64,000 nucleotides of DNA from Hathewaya proteolytica DSM 3090 (GCF_900142225.1 NZ_FRAD01000007.1:97115-161114), one strand, 5' to 3'. Counted from the first letter of the stretch, positions 1 through 10,618 are shown. A program made the numbers and translations. Notes: generated by a model not told the origin, from the letters alone.

Positions 1-3000
1 TCTTATTATCCATTCATATTGCTTTGTTTCTCCACCTTTAATATCACTGTCTTCTGGCACTGTACTATTCATAATACTTAACCCATCAGGTACAAATAAC
101 TGAGCTACTGAATCTGATATTGTAAATGGTTCATCAGCTTGATTGATTATATTTAAGCTAACATTGAAAAATTCTTTCAACCATGATACTTCTGAAGGTA
201 TCACAAGATAAGAAATTGCTGGAGCTACTTCTGGATGATTTGCATGAGATATAGGTCTTATTCCTACACTATAATCATGACCCTCCACGGTAACTTTGTT
301 CCATTCGTTTTTCTTATTTAAAACAGCACCTTTTCCATTTATATATATAGGTGGTAATGGCTGTTTATTGAAGCCTAAATGAATTTCATAGGAGTATACC
401 CATTGGTTATCCGAAGAATTGATATTTATTCCTGCATCAATTATTTCATCTAATTCCATTCTTCTCACATCAATTCTTCCATTTATGATTGCTCCTCTTT
501 CAACAGCAATTATAACATCCTGCCTACTTCCTTTTTCAACTATACAATCTTTATATGCTGGTTTAAAATCATGCTTGTATGCTAATATAACATGCTTACC
601 TTCTGGTGCAACAATGTTTACATGACCTAAAGAGTCCGATACATATCTTTGTTGTTTACCATCGGAATACTGCACTATAACACTAGCACCTGAAATTGCT
701 GCTCCACTACTTTTATCTACAATTCTAATTTTAATGTCACCTGATATTTCCTTAGGATGTATTTGAATTTTTGCCTTGCTAGAAGCTATATTCCCTGCAG
801 CATCGAATACTGACAAAGTAACCTCATACTCTCCTGACTTGTTGTATACGTGTCTTGGTTGAGCTAAGTTTGAATTACTTCCATCTCCAAAATTCCATTG
901 GTATTTTACAATTTTATCATTATCCTTTGCTATACTGCCATCAAATTGCACTTCATGTTCACTAATACCTACCATATCTTCAAATTTTTCAATTGTAGGT
1001 GCATATGAATCATTTTCTTCTGGCATAGTATATACTACTTCACTAAAACTTGAATTATTATATATGTCTAAGGCTTCGATTTTATAATAATAATTTCTGC
1101 CTGGAAGTAATTTATTATCTTTGTATACTTTCCCTTTGGTAGTATAAACCACTTCATATCCTTCATTTGGTTTCAAACTCCTATATACTTTAAAAATGTT
1201 AAAGTCATCTTCAGTAGTACATTCCCAGCTCAAATCACAGGACCACCCAGACGGCTTAACCTTTAATATAGGAGTTTTAGGAGCATTTAAATTTAAATTA
1301 CATGATATAACTTTAGGCTTACTTTCATTGCCAGATGCATCTTTTACTATAATCCTTATTTTATATGCTCCATCCTGCAATGCAGTTGTATCCCATTTTA
1401 CCTTTGCCACATAACTATAATTATCAGCAACTTGTTTATCCATTAAAATCCATTGATTTTCTCTCATGTATTCAACAACTATTTCTGATAATTTATAGTT
1501 GTCCCAAGCTTGAATACTTATGTCAGGGTTAGCACCTAATGTGTCACCATCATTAATTGTTACACTTAAAACCTCTGGAATTTCCTCATCCTTTGGCATA
1601 CTTCCATATACCGTATTACTTTTTAAACTTGTATTGCCAGCTGCATCAACTGCTGCAATTTTGTAGTAGTAATTTGTACCTGGTTCCGTATTTCTATCTC
1701 TGTATGCAATCATTGGTACATTTTCAGCTATAATTTCGTAAACTCCATTCTCAGATATACTTCTGTATACGTTGTATCCTTTTAAATCTTCTTCTTTTCC
1801 TTCATCCCATTCAAGAAGAATATACCCACTATTATGGTTAGTTTTTAATCCTTTAGGTTGTGACGGTGCAGTGTGATCTACTCTGTATTCAACATATGGT
1901 GCTGTATTTGAAGCATTGCTACTATGTCCCGCATCATCCTCCGCTATAGCTCGTATATATATCGCACCTTCTTCTTTTGAAGAAATATCTAAATCATAGG
2001 ACACATTTACATTTTTCTTATCATCACTCTTTACATCAATTTTTGCAACCTCTGTCCAAGTCTTTTCATCCGTTGAAATTTCAATCTTAATACTCTTTAT
2101 TGCAATATCGTCTTTTGCACCTATTTTTAGAGGTATTACCTTACTATAATACCCTGGCGATGGCTGCAATGAAGTTATAACTGGAGCTGTAATATCATTT
2201 CCAGTAGTTGCCATGATCTCATCCGATTCTATTCCCCTATTACCGAAAATATCATATGCAATTACTCTAAACCAATATGCGGTTTTCTCATTAAGACCTG
2301 TCACATTCATTCCCAACGTATCATATATTTTACCTATAACCTTGTATTTCCCATCTTTACCATCCTTACGTTCCACTTGGAAATATGAGAAGTCCTTATT
2401 GTTTACATTTTTCCATTTAAGCAATATACTATTGCTATATGGTACATAATCTAATCCAATTACTTTATCTGGCCCTTCATTATCTATAATATACGTTCGT
2501 ATTGGATTGCCATCGCTTTCGTTGCCACATTTATCTATTGCAATAGCCCTCACTTTCACCTTTCCATTGATATTGCTAGTATCCCATGTAAATTTGGCCT
2601 CGCCTTCTGTCTCTATAATGCCTATATCATTCCATATATTTTCCAAAATAGAATACTGTAATTTTATCTTTTGCACTTTTGTATTATCTTCTGCTCTTAC
2701 AATTATAGTGGCATTTTTACCTATGTTTTCATTGTCATCTGGTTCTATTCCAAGAATAATAGGAGGAATAGAGTCTTTCACTGCTTTTACAGTAACTATC
2801 TCTGAATCCACACTTTCATTTTCAAAAACATCTACTGCTATTAACTTGTATAAATATGTTTTACCTTCTACTACGTTAGGATCAATATATGAACATATAT
2901 GCTTATCACATATATTCTTTATGAAAGAAAATTTCTCGTCTTCTTCAGATTTTCTATAGATTCTGTATTCCTTAAAATCTGAACTTTTACATTCATCCCA

Positions 3001-6000
3001 TGTTAATAAAATATTTCCAGAATCACTCTCCACTTTTATATTCTCCACTATATCTGGTGCTATACTGTCCACTATATAATTTACGATTTCTTGACTTACA
3101 TTATCAGCAGCATCGTACATAGTATATCTAAACTTGTAACTGCCATCTTTAAATTCACCTAAGTCCACATAAAATGAAAAACAACTTTCATTTTCATCTT
3201 GTTCATATGAACGTTCCTCTTTTTTTAAAAGTACCCATTCATTATCATTTTTTAAGTATTCCACGGTAGCGTATGCATCTTCTGTATTCCCTGTGTTTAA
3301 AAAATATAGCTCTAGCTTCTGATAACCACCTACATTCATATCACTACTCGGAGTTGTCCTTGTTATATGAGGCATAAGTGGAATTGCTTCTACAACATTA
3401 CTCTGTTCCGAGCTATTACCTGCTGTGTCGAAAGCTTTTATTGTATATGAATATTTCACTTTTTCAACTAAATCCTTATCAGTATATTCTAGCCACTGTG
3501 ATTCCCCAACTTTCTGACCATCTCTATAAATTTCATACCTTGTAGCACCCACATTGTCATGGGGAGCCGTCCACCTTAAAACCACTGATGAGCCGGTTTT
3601 AATATAAACACGTAAATCTTTTACATTATCAGGTTTTTCAGTATCTACTATAGTTATAGCACTAACCTCATTGCTGTTTTCAGATTCAGCTCCTAAAATA
3701 TACGCAGTAACTCTGTATTGATAAGTTGTATTACCTTGTAAATATATATCTGTAAATTTTGTATCTTTCACTCTGCTAACATATTTACCATTTCTGTATA
3801 TATTGTACATTAAATTTTCATCATGATTCTGTTCATCATTCCATGATAAACTAACTGTACCTGCTGTGGTACCAGTTACCTTTAATCCTTGTGGAACTAA
3901 TGGTGGTTCTATTATTCTTATACTGTATGCTCCTTTGGAACTATCTCCTATACACTTTAAATAATAAACTTTATCTTTGGATAAATACTTCTTAATACTA
4001 CTGCCTGATTCATCCCAATAATTCGTTGGTTCAATCACTAACATAATATTCGATCCATAACCCTCGTTCTGTATTACAGCGTAATCCCCAGATTTATCCA
4101 CTTTAAATTTAAAATAGTCTATATCATAAGCATAATCTATATTACCCTTCAATTGTTTAGATATATCTATTAGAGTTGCATCACTTTGATAATTTCCATA
4201 ATCATCTGTAATTTTTAGTTCTTGGCTAAAGTCAGACCAATTTTTCGACGTATCACAGGCTCTTATTTTGTATACGTGTTCTCCTGCTGTAAAATTATAA
4301 TCCTTGAATACAGCTTCCCTAGTTGTTCCAATAACTATTCCATCCCTATATACCTCATATAACTCAACGATAGAATCATCTACAGATGGTTTCCATTGAA
4401 ATTTAATGCCATTACCTTCACAGCTAGTAGTTGATACATTTTGTGGTGCTGATGGCTGTATATTATCTATCATTGTAGTAACTTCAGCCCAATTGCTTTT
4501 TTGTGATTCAGCCCCACTAATTTCTGATGTTACTGTATATCTATATATTGTTGCTCCACTTAAATTATCATCTAAATACACTAATTCTTTTGATGATGCA
4601 ATATAAATACCATCTCGATAAATTTTGTATTGTAAATCTTTATCATTACTTGTCGATGCCTTCCATGTGAGTTTAATTGAACTTACATTTACCGCTTCAG
4701 CCACTAATTCTCTTGGAGGCTCTGGCGGATAAATTACATTTATAAAATATTCTCCTACATTGCTAATATTCGTACTTAAAAAATAAGTTTTACCTTTTTC
4801 TAAGATTTGCGATATTCTACCATAAAAGCCTGAATTCAAATATCTTAAATTTTCATCACATAAAGTTAAACAAGCATTATTGCATATAATAGAATACATC
4901 CCTGATTTATCTACTTGGAACGAAAAACAATCATAATCATTTTCGTAATCAATTTTAACTCTTATTTGATTATCTAATTTCACACTTTTAGCTAAAGTAA
5001 GTGTATTTTCAAAATCATCTTCTATTGCAATTTCATCTGAGAAACCCGAATAATTTCCACATATATCACATCCTCTTACTTTATATACGTGCTTTTGCAA
5101 TGCACTAAATTCAGTATCTTTATATGAAAGTCTATCATAATAATTTGATTTACATACTCCTATTTTTATTCCATCTCTGTATATTTCATATTCTTTTATA
5201 ACCGAAGATTGCAATGGATTTTGCCAAGAAACTTCAACTCCTGTATCACTACCAGAGATTTTCAGATTTAATGGTTTATTTAATGACTTATCTTCGTTTA
5301 AAGTAAATATTACAGATTCTCCATCCTCTGATTCATATTTATATTCAGGATCCCATGTAGTTACCTTATATCTATACATTTTATTTTTATCTAGATTGCT
5401 GTGTATATATTCTGCATCAGTAGTACTATTAAGTAATTTACCATCGCAATAAATTCTGTACTCAATATTTCTTCCGGTATTATTAACTGCAGGATCCCAT
5501 TTTAATATAGCTGATAAATTTTCATTAGCCTTTACTATTAAATTAATAGGTGAACCAATTAAGGATGATATCACTATTTCACAACCCATAGGATAACTAC
5601 GAGGCGCCCATGATTTTACCAATAAATGATACGTCATATTTGCTTCTAATAAATATACATCACTTATATTTACACTCCATTCATTCCAACTATAGTCTTT
5701 TCCTTTTTCACGCTTTATAATATCTCCTTGTGAATTTAAAACACTCACATGTGTAATAGTATCCCAAAAGCTAGGAAAACTTTGTAAACAGTACTTGTCA
5801 GTTTTAGGAACTTGTATTGTTAGCCAGTCTTCATCACCCTCGTAATTAGTTCTAACTATTATTTTTGAATTTATCTCAATTTTAGTTCCATACTCCATTT
5901 CATTTGGAAAATCATCTTCAAAAATACATTCTTTACTAAATTCTGACCAATTTCCAGATGTATCACAAGCTCTTAATTTATATGAATGTGATCTTCCTTT

Positions 6001-8343
6001 AAAATCATAATCATAGTAGTAATTTTTATTTGTTATGCCAATCATTATGCCATCTTTATATATTTCATATTTTGCAATTTTACATTCATCTTCAAATGAT
6101 TTCCAATTAATATTTAATATATCCTTTTGGTTATTGTCTACAGAAAACTGTATATCCATAGATGGTTTAGGAGGTATAAGATCCTTATAAGTGACTGCAC
6201 TAGCTAAATTACTTTTTTCTGATTCTGAATCTAACTTATTTGCGGTTACACTATAACTATATTCTGTATTTCCAGTTAACTTTTTATCTTCATATTTAGT
6301 TTCCTTAGTTTTTGCAATATAAAGACCATTTCTATATATTTTATATTCAATCCCATCACAATTATCTAATGCTTTCCAAGCTAAGTTTATTGTTCCGGCA
6401 TTTACATTAGATATAATAAGATCTTTAGGAGAATCTATAAATGTCTCAGTTGGAACTATCTTTATTGAGTATTCTCCAAGTTCTGACCAATATTCTCCTT
6501 CTATACTTAAATAGTATATTTTCCCTTGTTGTAATTGAATTTTTGAATCATTTTGTCCTAAATACGTATTATCTGAATCATATATGCTTAAATCAAATCT
6601 GATATTTTCCGCACATTCACTTGTTATGTAATATTTGCCATTTGTTTTGACTTGGAATGTGAAATAATCTTTATCGGATTTATAGTTTATATTTCCATTT
6701 ATCTCTGCAATATTATTAATATTTTGTGCTGTTTCTGCATTATTTCCATAATCATCTTCTACCATAAGTTCTGTAAATTCCGAATAATTTCCTGAAGTAT
6801 CACATGCACGCACTTTATATAAGATTTTACCTTTCATAAAAGCGTTATCAATATATTCACAATTATTTCCTTCATAAATCAAATCACTGTTTTTATATAC
6901 TTGATATGATTTTATATTGCAATTATCCTCAAACCTTTGCCATGTCAATCGTATTCCTTGACCATCACCTTCAAGATAAATTGAGCTTTGCTTTTCTGGT
7001 TTAATATTATCTATTTTAGTCTTTATTTTTATTTCATTGCTATATTTTGATTCCACTCCCAAAATATTAGATTTTACTGTATATAAATATTCAGTTTCTC
7101 CGTCGAGATGATCATCTTTATAATTATTTTTTTCAGTCTTAGCAATTAATACACCATTTCTATATATATTGTATTTTAAATTTTTGTCACTACTATTAAT
7201 ATATTTCCATGTCAATTCTACTGATTTTTCCGTTATATTATTAGCTTGTAAATTTTGAGGAACATTAGGCGATAATGTAGATTTTAATATCAAATTATAT
7301 CTTCCTGTTTCATTATAATTAGAAGAATAAACAGCAATATAATATTCTTTTCCTTCTTCTAATTTCTTTACTATTCTAAAACCTATTTTCTTATTTACAT
7401 CATATACATTACCAGAATTATCAGCATTACTAATAGATTCTCCTTTGTCATTATACAAACCTACCCAACAAGATATTTTTCCTCCCATGTTTATAGAATA
7501 TATGTCTGTCTTACTAACCTTGAATTTAAAACAATCAATATCTGAATCGGACTCTATGTCTCCGTAAAATCCATAATTCAAATCTACCAATTTTGCATTC
7601 ATAAGTTTATCAGTATAGTCATCTTCTAACCTACTAAATTCACTAAACTCTGAAAAATTTTCTGAAGTGTCACATGCCCTAACTTTATAATCATGTGTCC
7701 CCCCAATACATTCCGTATCTATATACATCATATCTTCATTGAAATTTTTTTCTGGTAAAACTGCTTGAATGAACTTTCCATCTCTATAAATTTCATATCG
7801 TTTTATACCACATTTGTCCTGAGATTTATGCCATGTAATTTTAGTTCCACATTCCATACCATACTTATAATGGCATGTGGTAACATTAGTTGGCACTGTC
7901 GGTAAATCGAGATCTTCATTAGTTGTAGCAATAACTTCAACACTATGCCCTGATTCATTTTGATGCCCATATGCTATCTTTGAAGTAATTGTGTATTTAT
8001 ATGATGTTGAGCCGGTTAATTGTTTATCTACGTACTTGTTTTCATAAGTATTACCAACTTTAATTCCATCCCTATAAATAGTGTATTCAAGTATTTCTTC
8101 ATTATTTACTATATACTGCCATGACAACTCTACTGTACCTTCTGTTACCCTATCTACTTTTAGTCCAGTAGGAATCGTTATTTCTTTTTTATCTTCTTGT
8201 ACTATTTGCATTATGTCTTCATTCGATACTTCTGATGCCATAACACTCATAGAACATCCCACCCATAAATACACAATAGATATAATTGGAAGTGTAAAAT
8301 AGACTACCAAACGTTTCGATATTGTTTTACATTTTTCGTTCAC
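1..8343 (-). CDS. Giant secreted surface protein with FN3, PPC-like and PKD modules (3' end beyond window)
   Basis: The frame is open from a GTG at 8343 to the window edge (2781 codons, no stop), so the C-terminus is missing. The GTG follows a purine-rich GGGGGA site. A signal peptide comes first (residues 1 to about 37, hydrophobic core VVYFTLPIISIVYLWV, then VMASE). Residues from about 57 to 1480 form five super-repeats of FN3-FN3-PPC-like domain. Each FN3 carries a YEIYRDG-type strand and half of them end in RACDTSGN-type strands. Each PPC-like domain opens with EDDY, EDDF or TDDY (near 7615, 6748, 5908, 5011 and 4198), giving a period of 271-299 residues. From about 3915 to 1020, FN3 domains alternate with Ig-like domains. 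A PKD domain (WNFGDGS, near 880) and a carboxypeptidase-regulatory-like domain (GASVIVQYSDG, near 700) follow. About 16 FN3 copies are visible. This architecture is usual for very large clostridial surface proteins, often continuing into RHS/YD repeats; adhesion or toxin delivery is inference. Confidence 0.93.
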   Translation of the reverse strand, partial: MNEKCKTISKRLVVYFTLPIISIVYLWVGCSMSVMASEVSNEDIMQIVQEDKKEITIPTGLKVDRVTEGTVELSWQYIVNNEEILEYTIYRDGIKVGNTYENKYVDKQLTGSTSYKYTITSKIAYGHQNESGHSVEVIATTNEDLDLPTVPTNVTTCHYKYGMECGTKITWHKSQDKCGIKRYEIYRDGKFIQAVLPEKNFNEDMMYIDTECIGGTHDYKVRACDTSENFSEFSEFSRLEDDYTDKLMNAKLVDLNYGFYGDIESDSDIDCFKFKVSKTDIYSINMGGKISCWVGLYNDKGESISNADNSGNVYDVNKKIGFRIVKKLEEGKEYYIAVYSSNYNETGRYNLILKSTLSPNVPQNLQANNITEKSVELTWKYINSSDKNLKYNIYRNGVLIAKTEKNNYKDDHLDGETEYLYTVKSNILGVESKYSNEIKIKTKIDNIKPEKQSSIYLEGDGQGIRLTWQRFEDNCNIKSYQVYKNSDLIYEGNNCEYIDNAFMKGKILYKVRACDTSGNYSEFTELMVEDDYGNNAETAQNINNIAEINGNINYKSDKDYFTFQVKTNGKYYITSECAENIRFDLSIYDSDNTYLGQNDSKIQLQQGKIYYLSIEGEYWSELGEYSIKIVPTETFIDSPKDLIISNVNAGTINLAWKALDNCDGIEYKIYRNGLYIAKTKETKYEDKKLTGNTEYSYSVTANKLDSESEKSNLASAVTYKDLIPPKPSMDIQFSVDNNQKDILNINWKSFEDECKIAKYEIYKDGIMIGITNKNYYYDYDFKGRSHSYKLRACDTSGNWSEFSKECIFEDDFPNEMEYGTKIEINSKIIVRTNYEGDEDWLTIQVPKTDKYCLQSFPSFWDTITHVSVLNSQGDIIKREKGKDYSWNEWSVNISDVYLLEANMTYHLLVKSWAPRSYPMGCEIVISSLIGSPINLIVKANENLSAILKWDPAVNNTGRNIEYRIYCDGKLLNSTTDAEYIHSNLDKNKMYRYKVTTWDPEYKYESEDGESVIFTLNEDKSLNKPLNLKISGSDTGVEVSWQNPLQSSVIKEYEIYRDGIKIGVCKSNYYDRLSYKDTEFSALQKHVYKVRGCDICGNYSGFSDEIAIEDDFENTLTLAKSVKLDNQIRVKIDYENDYDCFSFQVDKSGMYSIICNNACLTLCDENLRYLNSGFYGRISQILEKGKTYFLSTNISNVGEYFINVIYPPEPPRELVAEAVNVSSIKLTWKASTSNDKDLQYKIYRDGIYIASSKELVYLDDNLSGATIYRYTVTSEISGAESQKSNWAEVTTMIDNIQPSAPQNVSTTSCEGNGIKFQWKPSVDDSIVELYEVYRDGIVIGTTREAVFKDYNFTAGEHVYKIRACDTSKNWSDFSQELKITDDYGNYQSDATLIDISKQLKGNIDYAYDIDYFKFKVDKSGDYAVIQNEGYGSNIMLVIEPTNYWDESGSSIKKYLSKDKVYYLKCIGDSSKGAYSIRIIEPPLVPQGLKVTGTTAGTVSLSWNDEQNHDENLMYNIYRNGKYVSRVKDTKFTDIYLQGNTTYQYRVTAYILGAESENSNEVSAITIVDTEKPDNVKDLRVYIKTGSSVVLRWTAPHDNVGATRYEIYRDGQKVGESQWLEYTDKDLVEKVKYSYTIKAFDTAGNSSEQSNVVEAIPLMPHITRTTPSSDMNVGGYQKLELYFLNTGNTEDAYATVEYLKNDNEWVLLKKEERSYEQDENESCFSFYVDLGEFKDGSYKFRYTMYDAADNVSQEIVNYIVDSIAPDIVENIKVESDSGNILLTWDECKSSDFKEYRIYRKSEEDEKFSFIKNICDKHICSYIDPNVVEGKTYLYKLIAVDVFENESVDSEIVTVKAVKDSIPPIILGIEPDDNENIGKNATIIVRAEDNTKVQKIKLQYSILENIWNDIGIIETEGEAKFTWDTSNINGKVKVRAIAIDKCGNESDGNPIRTYIIDNEGPDKVIGLDYVPYSNSILLKWKNVNNKDFSYFQVERKDGKDGKYKVIGKIYDTLGMNVTGLNEKTAYWFRVIAYDIFGNRGIESDEIMATTGNDITAPVITSLQPSPGYYSKVIPLKIGAKDDIAIKSIKIEISTDEKTWTEVAKIDVKSDDKKNVNVSYDLDISSKEEGAIYIRAIAEDDAGHSSNASNTAPYVEYRVDHTAPSQPKGLKTNHNSGYILLEWDEGKEEDLKGYNVYRSISENGVYEIIAENVPMIAYRDRNTEPGTNYYYKIAAVDAAGNTSLKSNTVYGSMPKDEEIPEVLSVTINDGDTLGANPDISIQAWDNYKLSEIVVEYMRENQWILMDKQVADNYSYVAKVKWDTTALQDGAYKIRIIVKDASGNESKPKVISCNLNLNAPKTPILKVKPSGWSCDLSWECTTEDDFNIFKVYRSLKPNEGYEVVYTTKGKVYKDNKLLPGRNYYYKIEALDIYNNSSFSEVVYTMPEENDSYAPTIEKFEDMVGISEHEVQFDGSIAKDNDKIVKYQWNFGDGSNSNLAQPRHVYNKSGEYEVTLSVFDAAGNIASSKAKIQIHPKEISGDIKIRIVDKSSGAAISGASVIVQYSDGKQQRYVSDSLGHVNIVAPEGKHVILAYKHDFKPAYKDCIVEKGSRQDVIIAVERGAIINGRIDVRRMELDEIIDAGININSSDNQWVYSYEIHLGFNKQPLPPIYINGKGAVLNKKNEWNKVTVEGHDYSVGIRPISHANHPEVAPAISYLVIPSEVSWLKEFFNVSLNIINQADEPFTISDSVAQLFVPDGLSIMNSTVPEDSDIKGGETKQYEWIIR

Positions 8344-8419
8344 TTATTTTCCCCCTTTTCTTGTATCCAGTTTTGTACTGTGATATAATTGTAATTAATT
8401 TAATATTTTATCAATAATC

Positions 8420-8448
8420 ATTATATATTTCCATGAATATATTGTCAA
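8420..8448 (-). promoter_or_regulatory. Consensus sigma-A promoter of the giant surface gene
   Basis: On the minus strand TTGACA (8448-8443) and TATAAT (8425-8420) are separated by exactly 17 bases. Both hexamers match the vegetative consensus perfectly. The predicted start near 8413 gives a leader of about 70 bases before the GTG at 8343. The sequence shows a strong promoter; when it is active is not visible. Confidence 0.8.
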
Positions 8449-8516
8449 TATTCGTTTTATTTTGGTTAATTCAATTTTGACTAATATTTTTAAAATTATT
8501 ATAAGAGGGTGAAATT

Positions 8517-9827
8517 TTGAATAAAAAAATATTCTTTTTATTTATGTGTATGTCTTTTATTTTTATCTTTCAACGATATACATATGCTGATACCTATCAC
8601 TATGACGAACTTAATAGGTTAATTACTGTTACATTTGACAATGGTAACAGTATAAATTACTCATATGATCCATGCGGCAATATACTTTCAACAAAGAAAA
8701 CTGTTATCGCTCAAGAGCCAAAAATAATTTCATTGGACACTGGAATATCTGGAAGTACATTAAATTTAAATGTAGGTCAGTATTATACACTGCACTGCAC
8801 CGCTAAATTTGATAATGGACAAATCCAAAATATCGATAAAGATATTTCTTATACTTCTAGTAATAAAAACATTATTAGTGTAGATAATTTAGGAAATATA
8901 TCTGCTATTTCATCAGGTTCAACAAATTTAATAATATTGTATAAAGGATTTACTGTGACTTTAACTATTAATATACTTGATCCCTCTAGTGAAAATAAAA
9001 AACAGTATTATGAGAATGAGATAATTTATACAGTAAATTCATGTAAAGAAAGAACTTTAGAATATGAATCTTGTGATATGTCCTCTCTCGAAAGGATATC
9101 ATATATCAAAACTTCTGAAACAGGAAAAAGAACTCTTGCATTAAATGAATTAATAAAATTAGAAGACCTAATAAGTGAAGTTTCTAGCATGGAAGATTTC
9201 GAAATGAAGAACTATTTAATTGCTCAACGAAATGAACTTGCAACAAAAATTCTCTCTATAGATAAAAAACTCTACAATAAAGAATTGGAACTACATTTAG
9301 ATAATGAAAACGTCCTCCTCAATGAGTATGAAACCTGTGATCCTCAAACAATTGAAGAAATACAACAAATTAGAGATAGCTATGAAGGTTTGAGAAACAA
9401 TACACTACTGGAACTGTTAAGTATCCAGGAACTCATTACCCAAATGACTGATTCGCTTAATATTGAAATTGCTAGCCATTTGCAGGAAAAATATGACAAT
9501 ATGAATGCTAGAATCATCGCTATGGATACTAGACTTTATAACAAAGAACTTGATATTTTAATCAGCGATGCTGATGCAAAATTGATTCTATATGAAAATA
9601 GTGCTTGTTCTACTCAAGAAGAAATAACCTATACTCGTGACACTTATGAAGGTGAGCGCTCACAAGCACTTTACAAGATTATTGAAGTCACCGATAGAAT
9701 TACTACATTAAAAAATTCACTTGGAATTAACGTAGATGAAAAATATAATGAATTTTTATCAGAATTTAATACTAGAATCCATGCTAGAGATAATAAACTA
9801 GCTGAACTTGAAAACCAGCTCTATTAA
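8517..9827 (+). CDS. Secreted protein: YD/RHS-like motif, Big-2-like domain, three 88-residue repeats
   Basis: Starts with TTG, set by the AGAGGG site at 8503-8508. A clear signal peptide (KKIFFLFMCMSFIFIF, cleavage near TYADT) is followed at once by a YD/RHS-type motif at residues 27-56 (YHYDELNRL, then INYSYDPCGNI). Residues about 66-155 look like a bacterial Ig-like Big-2 domain (YTSSNKNIISVDNLGNISAI). The rest is highly charged and helical and consists of three tandem 88-residue units starting at residues 165, 253 and 341 (YYENE, YNKEL, YNKEL). Each carries a cysteine in a similar place (residues 186, 274, 364). There is no membrane anchor or sorting signal, so it is secreted or bound non-covalently. 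It is divergent from the giant FN3 gene, 173 bases away, which suggests a functional link. It could be a piece split from an RHS protein, but the signal peptide argues for a real gene. Function unknown. Confidence 0.88.
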   Translation: MNKKIFFLFMCMSFIFIFQRYTYADTYHYDELNRLITVTFDNGNSINYSYDPCGNILSTKKTVIAQEPKIISLDTGISGSTLNLNVGQYYTLHCTAKFDNGQIQNIDKDISYTSSNKNIISVDNLGNISAISSGSTNLIILYKGFTVTLTINILDPSSENKKQYYENEIIYTVNSCKERTLEYESCDMSSLERISYIKTSETGKRTLALNELIKLEDLISEVSSMEDFEMKNYLIAQRNELATKILSIDKKLYNKELELHLDNENVLLNEYETCDPQTIEEIQQIRDSYEGLRNNTLLELLSIQELITQMTDSLNIEIASHLQEKYDNMNARIIAMDTRLYNKELDILISDADAKLILYENSACSTQEEITYTRDTYEGERSQALYKIIEVTDRITTLKNSLGINVDEKYNEFLSEFNTRIHARDNKLAELENQLY

Positions 9828-9831
9828 CTTC

Positions 9832-9867
9832 AAAAAAAGCCGTGATAAAAAAATCACGACTTTTTCT
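9832..9867. terminator. Shared bidirectional terminator
   Basis: CGTGAT (9841-9846) pairs with ATCACG (9853-9858), flanked by an A-run on the left and a T-run on the right. It can therefore end transcription from both convergent neighbours. Confidence 0.8.
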
Positions 9868-10599
9868 TTAACAAACATATTCACCTTGAACACATGGTAC
9901 CACATCGGTTATGCTCTTTTGCATGCAGTATTTTAAATCTTCTTCAAGTCCCAAGTTTTTTAGTATACCGTAATGTTTTGCCCGGGAAATACAACTGTCA
10001 ATGTGAGGATGTGCATTGTATAAATCAAGAGCTGTCATAGCTATATCCGTAAGTTGTAAATCTTTCATATTCTTCATCATCTCATGTATTATATATCCAC
10101 CACAAATAAAATCATCCATAGAGAATTCATCATTGGTGCCAGAATTTATTATGACCACATCCTTATTTAAACCAAGACATTTCTCAGCTACGGCACGTCC
10201 ATTGATCATAGCACCGATTATTATATGCTCTGCAGTTAGGCTCCTATTTATAGCAGCGGTACCATTACTAGTTGTCATTATTACAGTCTTACCCTTTACC
10301 ACATCTTCCGTGTATTCCAGTGGAGAGTTGCTACAATGGAATCCATGAATTTTCAATGCTTTCCTTTCTCCACCTAAAATATATTCTCCGGTATCCTTGC
10401 TTTCATTTTTAAGATCCCTCTGTTTCGTCCTTTGAAAAGCCTGATCTACCTCTACCACAGGGATGACGCTCTTGGCTCCATTTTTCAATGCTGTTACCAT
10501 AACAGAAGTAGCTCTCAGCATGTCAATAACCACCGCAGTTTTATTTTTAAGATACTCTCCATCAATGTACTTTTTTGAAATAACTATGTCAATCTTCAT
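9868..10599 (-). CDS. comB: 2-phosphosulfolactate phosphatase family protein
   Basis: 243 residues, the normal length for the ComB family. Family-like segments include VVIDMLRATSVMVTAL near the N-terminus, GGERKALKIHGFHCSNSP, TVIMTTSNGTAAI and NSGTNDEFSMDDFICGG. ComB removes phosphate from 2-phosphosulfolactate in the coenzyme M pathway of methanogens. Homologues are common in spore-forming clostridia, where the substrate may be a sulfolactate-type metabolite; that role is inference. The start ATG is preceded by a GAAAGGAAG site. It lies 19 bases after the radical SAM gene upstream, so the two probably share a transcript. Cytoplasmic, no membrane segment. Confidence 0.88.
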   Translation of the reverse strand: MKIDIVISKKYIDGEYLKNKTAVVIDMLRATSVMVTALKNGAKSVIPVVEVDQAFQRTKQRDLKNESKDTGEYILGGERKALKIHGFHCSNSPLEYTEDVVKGKTVIMTTSNGTAAINRSLTAEHIIIGAMINGRAVAEKCLGLNKDVVIINSGTNDEFSMDDFICGGYIIHEMMKNMKDLQLTDIAMTALDLYNAHPHIDSCISRAKHYGILKNLGLEEDLKYCMQKSITDVVPCVQGEYVC

Positions 10600-10618
10600 T
10601 GTACTAACTTCCTTTCGC

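Noticed and set aside
2507..2959. 150-codon plus-strand open frame
   Set aside because: It lies opposite the giant FN3 gene, has no ribosome site and encodes serine/phenylalanine-rich complement of FN3 repeats.
8476..8504. TTGACT-17-TATAAG ahead of the repeat protein gene
   Set aside because: The -10 would overlap the ribosome site and leave a leader of about five bases. This is unlikely to be the real promoter and easily arises in AT-rich sequence.
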